Shown piece after piece: positions 62,062 through 64,000 of a stretch of 64,000 bases of DNA. The notes beneath the pieces are model-generated. The model saw nothing but the letters and a program-made list of their open reading frames with translations, searched no databases and was not told the DNA's origin. The stretch is taken from NCBI GenBank assembly GCA_041676705.1, contig JBAYRL010000003.1, positions 309,215 to 373,214 of the forward strand, read 5' to 3'. A program made the translations under genes and the position numbers. This DNA comes from Acidimicrobiia bacterium (GTDB taxonomy: Bacteria > Actinomycetota > Acidimicrobiia > Acidimicrobiales > SKKL01). Each line of letters begins with the position of its first letter. The stretch's first letter is position 1.

Positions 62062-63243
62062 TTAGGCCGGGTTTAACCAGGCGGTATAGACCTCGGCCAA
62101 ACGAACCAAACCAGCAATATCAATGTGTTCGGTGGCTAGGTGAGCATCGTCAATGCTGCCCGGACCAAACACCACCAGCTCGTTCACAAAACCCACATAT
62201 CGCAGCGCATTGGTGCCATAAGGTGCCACCGTCGGACTGTTCCCGGTAACCGAAGCCAACAGCTGAATAAACGGCGAATCAGCTGATTGGTAGAAAGCGT
62301 CCGAACCGTACCGACCGTCTTGTTCCGGCGACCGCATCGGCTCGCAGGTTACCGGCAAGGGGCACGCCTCTTCGGCGATTTTCACCAAGCGCTCGTACAC
62401 CTCGTTGGCATCTTCACCAGGTACCACCCGCTGGCCAACCCGCACCGTGCAAGAAGCTGGAATAACGTTGCCTCCGGTTCCCCCTTCAATCACCGTTACC
62501 GACACGGTACTGTTGCCAAGCTCAGTATTGGGGGTGAGGGCCTGCAGCCGCTCGTGTTCCGCTTGGAAGGCCAGAATTACTGGTGCCGCCGCCACGATGG
62601 CGTTCTTACCCAAGTGCGGCAGCGCCGAATGTGCCGACGCACCATGCACGGTGACCGTCACGCCTACCCCACCTTTGTGGCCATGAATCGGCGCTAACTT
62701 GGTGGGCTCAGCCACCATCATCTGGTCGATTTCTAGATTTCTACCCTCCGCCCATTCCCGAAAACGGGCAGCCCCTGGCAATCCACCGGCTTCTTCACTG
62801 ATTGATCCCACCACCAACAGGGTCGGTTCCGGGCGCACCCCAGCCACCTGCCAACCCTCCAACAAGGCCAGCATCACCCCCATCGACGCTTTGGTGTCGA
62901 GCGCTCCCCGGCCCCACACGGCACCGTTCTCAATCCGACCATCAAAAGGTGGGTCGGTCATGTGCTCCACCGTCACGGTGTCGGTGTGAACATCTAACAC
63001 CACCAACCGATCGGTACGACCAGGGAAAAACCCGTAGACGTTGGGACGTCCTTCTAACGCCTCATCTAGCACAACCTCGGTGGCACCTAGGGCTTCAAAA
63101 CGCTTGGCCAAATGGTTGGCAAGCGCCGCTTCTCCAATCGGTCCCGCGGCTTCCGCCCGGGGACCCGGCTGAAGCGGGTTAACACTTGGGATGCGAACAA
63201 TCTCTGCGACCGATTCGGCCAGTTTGTCGGCGGTAGTGCCCAT
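62062..63243 (-). CDS. M20-family metallopeptidase (ArgE/DapE-like)
   Basis: 393 residues with metal-ligand motifs VVLDVHTDTV (His), WGRGALDTKASMGVML (bridging Asp), VGSISEEAGGLPG (Glu-Glu), a dimerisation insert (HGHKGGVGVTVTVHGASAHS) and YGTNALRYVGF. Members remove acyl groups or cleave dipeptides with two zinc ions. Substrate uncertain. Confidence 0.9.
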   Translation of the reverse strand: MGTTADKLAESVAEIVRIPSVNPLQPGPRAEAAGPIGEAALANHLAKRFEALGATEVVLDEALEGRPNVYGFFPGRTDRLVVLDVHTDTVTVEHMTDPPFDGRIENGAVWGRGALDTKASMGVMLALLEGWQVAGVRPEPTLLVVGSISEEAGGLPGAARFREWAEGRNLEIDQMMVAEPTKLAPIHGHKGGVGVTVTVHGASAHSALPHLGKNAIVAAAPVILAFQAEHERLQALTPNTELGNSTVSVTVIEGGTGGNVIPASCTVRVGQRVVPGEDANEVYERLVKIAEEACPLPVTCEPMRSPEQDGRYGSDAFYQSADSPFIQLLASVTGNSPTVAPYGTNALRYVGFVNELVVFGPGSIDDAHLATEHIDIAGLVRLAEVYTAWLNPA

Positions 63244-63309
63244 GCGCGAGTGTCGCGCGCTTTGCCAGGCCCCTCAACCGATTTACCCGATACCCAACAC
63301 CCCAGCTCA

Positions 63310-63342
63310 CAAAACACAAACAGCAGGCCCGAAGGCCTGCTG
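63310..63342 (-). terminator. strong minus-strand terminator with UUCG loop
   Basis: On the minus strand CAGCAGGCC-TTCG-GGCCTGCTG is followed by TTTGTGTTTT. A nine-bp GC stem closed by C(UUCG)G and a T-rich tail is a textbook terminator. It would stop a transcript coming from beyond 63342. Confidence 0.7.
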
Positions 63343-63878
63343 CGAGTAAGTGGCGGGGGCAACTCGGAAAACGGCGCCAAACCAGTCTTCTAGTCCTGAA
63401 AGCCCGGGTCAGAGTAGGTGCACAACCTGTCTGCCCACCCGCGTGCACAACCCTGGAAGATTCCGGCCGGATAGGCAATGCGACAAAGGTCTCGGAGCTT
63501 TTCACGCCAACGAGTGTGCCGGGCAAACCAACCTCAACACACCCTATCTTTCTCCAGGTTCAAGTGGAGTTTCGACCGTCTGTGATGGCATCAGATGGAG
63601 GTCGAAGCGGCTTTGAATGCCGGGCCTCGCTGTGGGGTCATACGGCTGGGTGCGGCATCCGGTTGCCGCCGGGAGTACGGCTCAGAAACCCGGATCCTGG
63701 AATACCTGTCACCCGATAGACATGTCAGCTTTCCATCCAGCAGCGAATAGATCGGCGTGGGTGAAAGTCGGGCCACCTCGAGACGCCACTCGTATCTCGT
63801 AGAAGGATCGGTCCGGCACGTCAGGCACTGAATAGTGAAACAGGCATGTCGCGAAGGAATAGGTTCTCCCGCTGATCT
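63343..63878. other. gene-free stretch with folded sequences
   Basis: No reading frame on either strand looks like a known protein. 63571-63606 folds (TTCGACC/GGTCGAA with GTCTG/CAGAT inside), and ACGGCT plus GCGGC/GCCGC repeats lie at 63634-63685. A minus-strand transcript ending at 63310 would pass through here, so a noncoding RNA is possible but unproven. Confidence 0.35.
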
Positions 63879-64000
63879 GGGACTGTCCGATGGTGTGTGT
63901 AAACGGTGGTGGCTTGATGGTCCGCGGCTGAGTGCTGCGGGCTTGAAAGGATCACTGCTGTGGCTATGAATAAAGATCGTGTCGAGGACCCTGTGGAGGG
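63879..64000 (+). mobile_element. probable left end of an IS256-like element (continues off window)
   Basis: GGGACTGTCCGATGGTGTG, then TGTAAACGG, resembles the terminal repeats of IS256-group elements, and a reading frame starts ~80 bp inside it. The other end is outside the window, so neither inverted repeats nor target duplication can be checked. Confidence 0.4.
63960..64000 (+). CDS. start of a gene inside the putative IS, 3' truncated
   Basis: GTG 63960 (or ATG 63966) follows AAAGGA and reads VAMNKDRVEDPVEG before the window ends. Probably a transposase by position only. Confidence 0.4.
   Translation, partial: MAMNKDRVEDPVE

Noticed and set aside
63634..63700. Possible group II intron domain V
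   Set aside because: ACGGCT occurs as a direct, not inverted, repeat and the expected 34-nt domain V stem is not formed; no reverse transcriptase is present.
1..64000. tRNA or rRNA genes
   Set aside because: I looked for T-loop sequences (GGTTCGAATCC and complements) and rRNA signatures and saw none; a covariance-model search would be decisive.

Overview
The window reads as a chromosomal stretch of a moderately GC-rich actinobacterium. Three predicted F420-type luciferase-like oxidoreductases, many acyl-CoA-handling enzymes, a SigB/SigF-type sigma factor, PadR/PaaX/TetR regulators and frequent apparently leaderless genes (a TANNNT -10 box ending 6 to 8 nt before the start codon) all point to Actinomycetota. 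An acidimicrobial lineage is my best guess, but no rRNA or tRNA gene is present to confirm it. The genes are mostly short units on alternating strands rather than long operons.

Layout. 0-7 kb: the end of a tandem acyl-CoA dehydrogenase fusion, then a minus-strand two-gene operon pairing a PrsW-like membrane protease with a 1245-residue RHS/YD-repeat protein. 7-15 kb: an autoregulated PadR regulator, a GNAT acetyltransferase, a hemerythrin, an AidB-like acyl-CoA dehydrogenase, TetR and PaaX regulators, a saccharopine-dehydrogenase-like enzyme and an F420-type oxidoreductase. 15-25 kb: a CsbD/LEA-like stress protein, an APH(3')-like kinase, a PadR-PIG-L chimera, a duplicated AI-2E-family transporter, an RlmI-like methyltransferase, an XRE regulator with a clear operator, a methyltransferase, a DODA-like dioxygenase and a lipoprotein. 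25-31 kb: a composite pseudogene made of pieces of three sugar-pathway genes, a general-stress group (Rho-N protein, sigma factor, a 51-residue membrane protein missed by length cut-offs, CsbD), an F420 enzyme and a broken NRAMP transporter. 30-38 kb: a CLC-F-like channel, a scramblase-like protein, an MNT/HEPN pair, a quinone reductase-like enzyme, and an AT-richer patch encoding secreted and small membrane proteins.

38-52 kb is housekeeping and transport (phosphatase, DMT transporter, enoyl-CoA hydratase, SDR, F420 enzyme, thioesterase, GH3 lipoprotein, MFS, CPH-type copper ATPase, alpha/beta hydrolase). It is punctuated by five copies of a near-identical 47-51 bp perfect hairpin with a conserved 15-nt loop. 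52-64 kb carries a FitAB-type module, a HAD phosphatase, metE, a TacAT-type module whose toxin seems to start with CTG, a TIGR02588/TIGR02587 membrane pair, a compositionally distinct sugar-N-methyltransferase-like gene, a decayed cluster of toxin-antitoxin genes, a thioesterase, an M20 peptidase, and what looks like the end of an insertion sequence at the right edge.

The strongest unexplained theme is gene remodelling by internal deletion. At least six loci (16.8, 25.1, 29.2, 50.6, 54.1 and 60.4-61.2 kb) hold ends of recognisable genes joined with their middles or starts missing, several of them kept in frame. Short 13-31 bp tandem duplications are common in the spacers, and one inside the NRAMP remnant appears to be frame-compensated by a 1-nt insertion. 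This could be one process of DNA loss and slippage, or it could reflect chimeric proteins that are still used.
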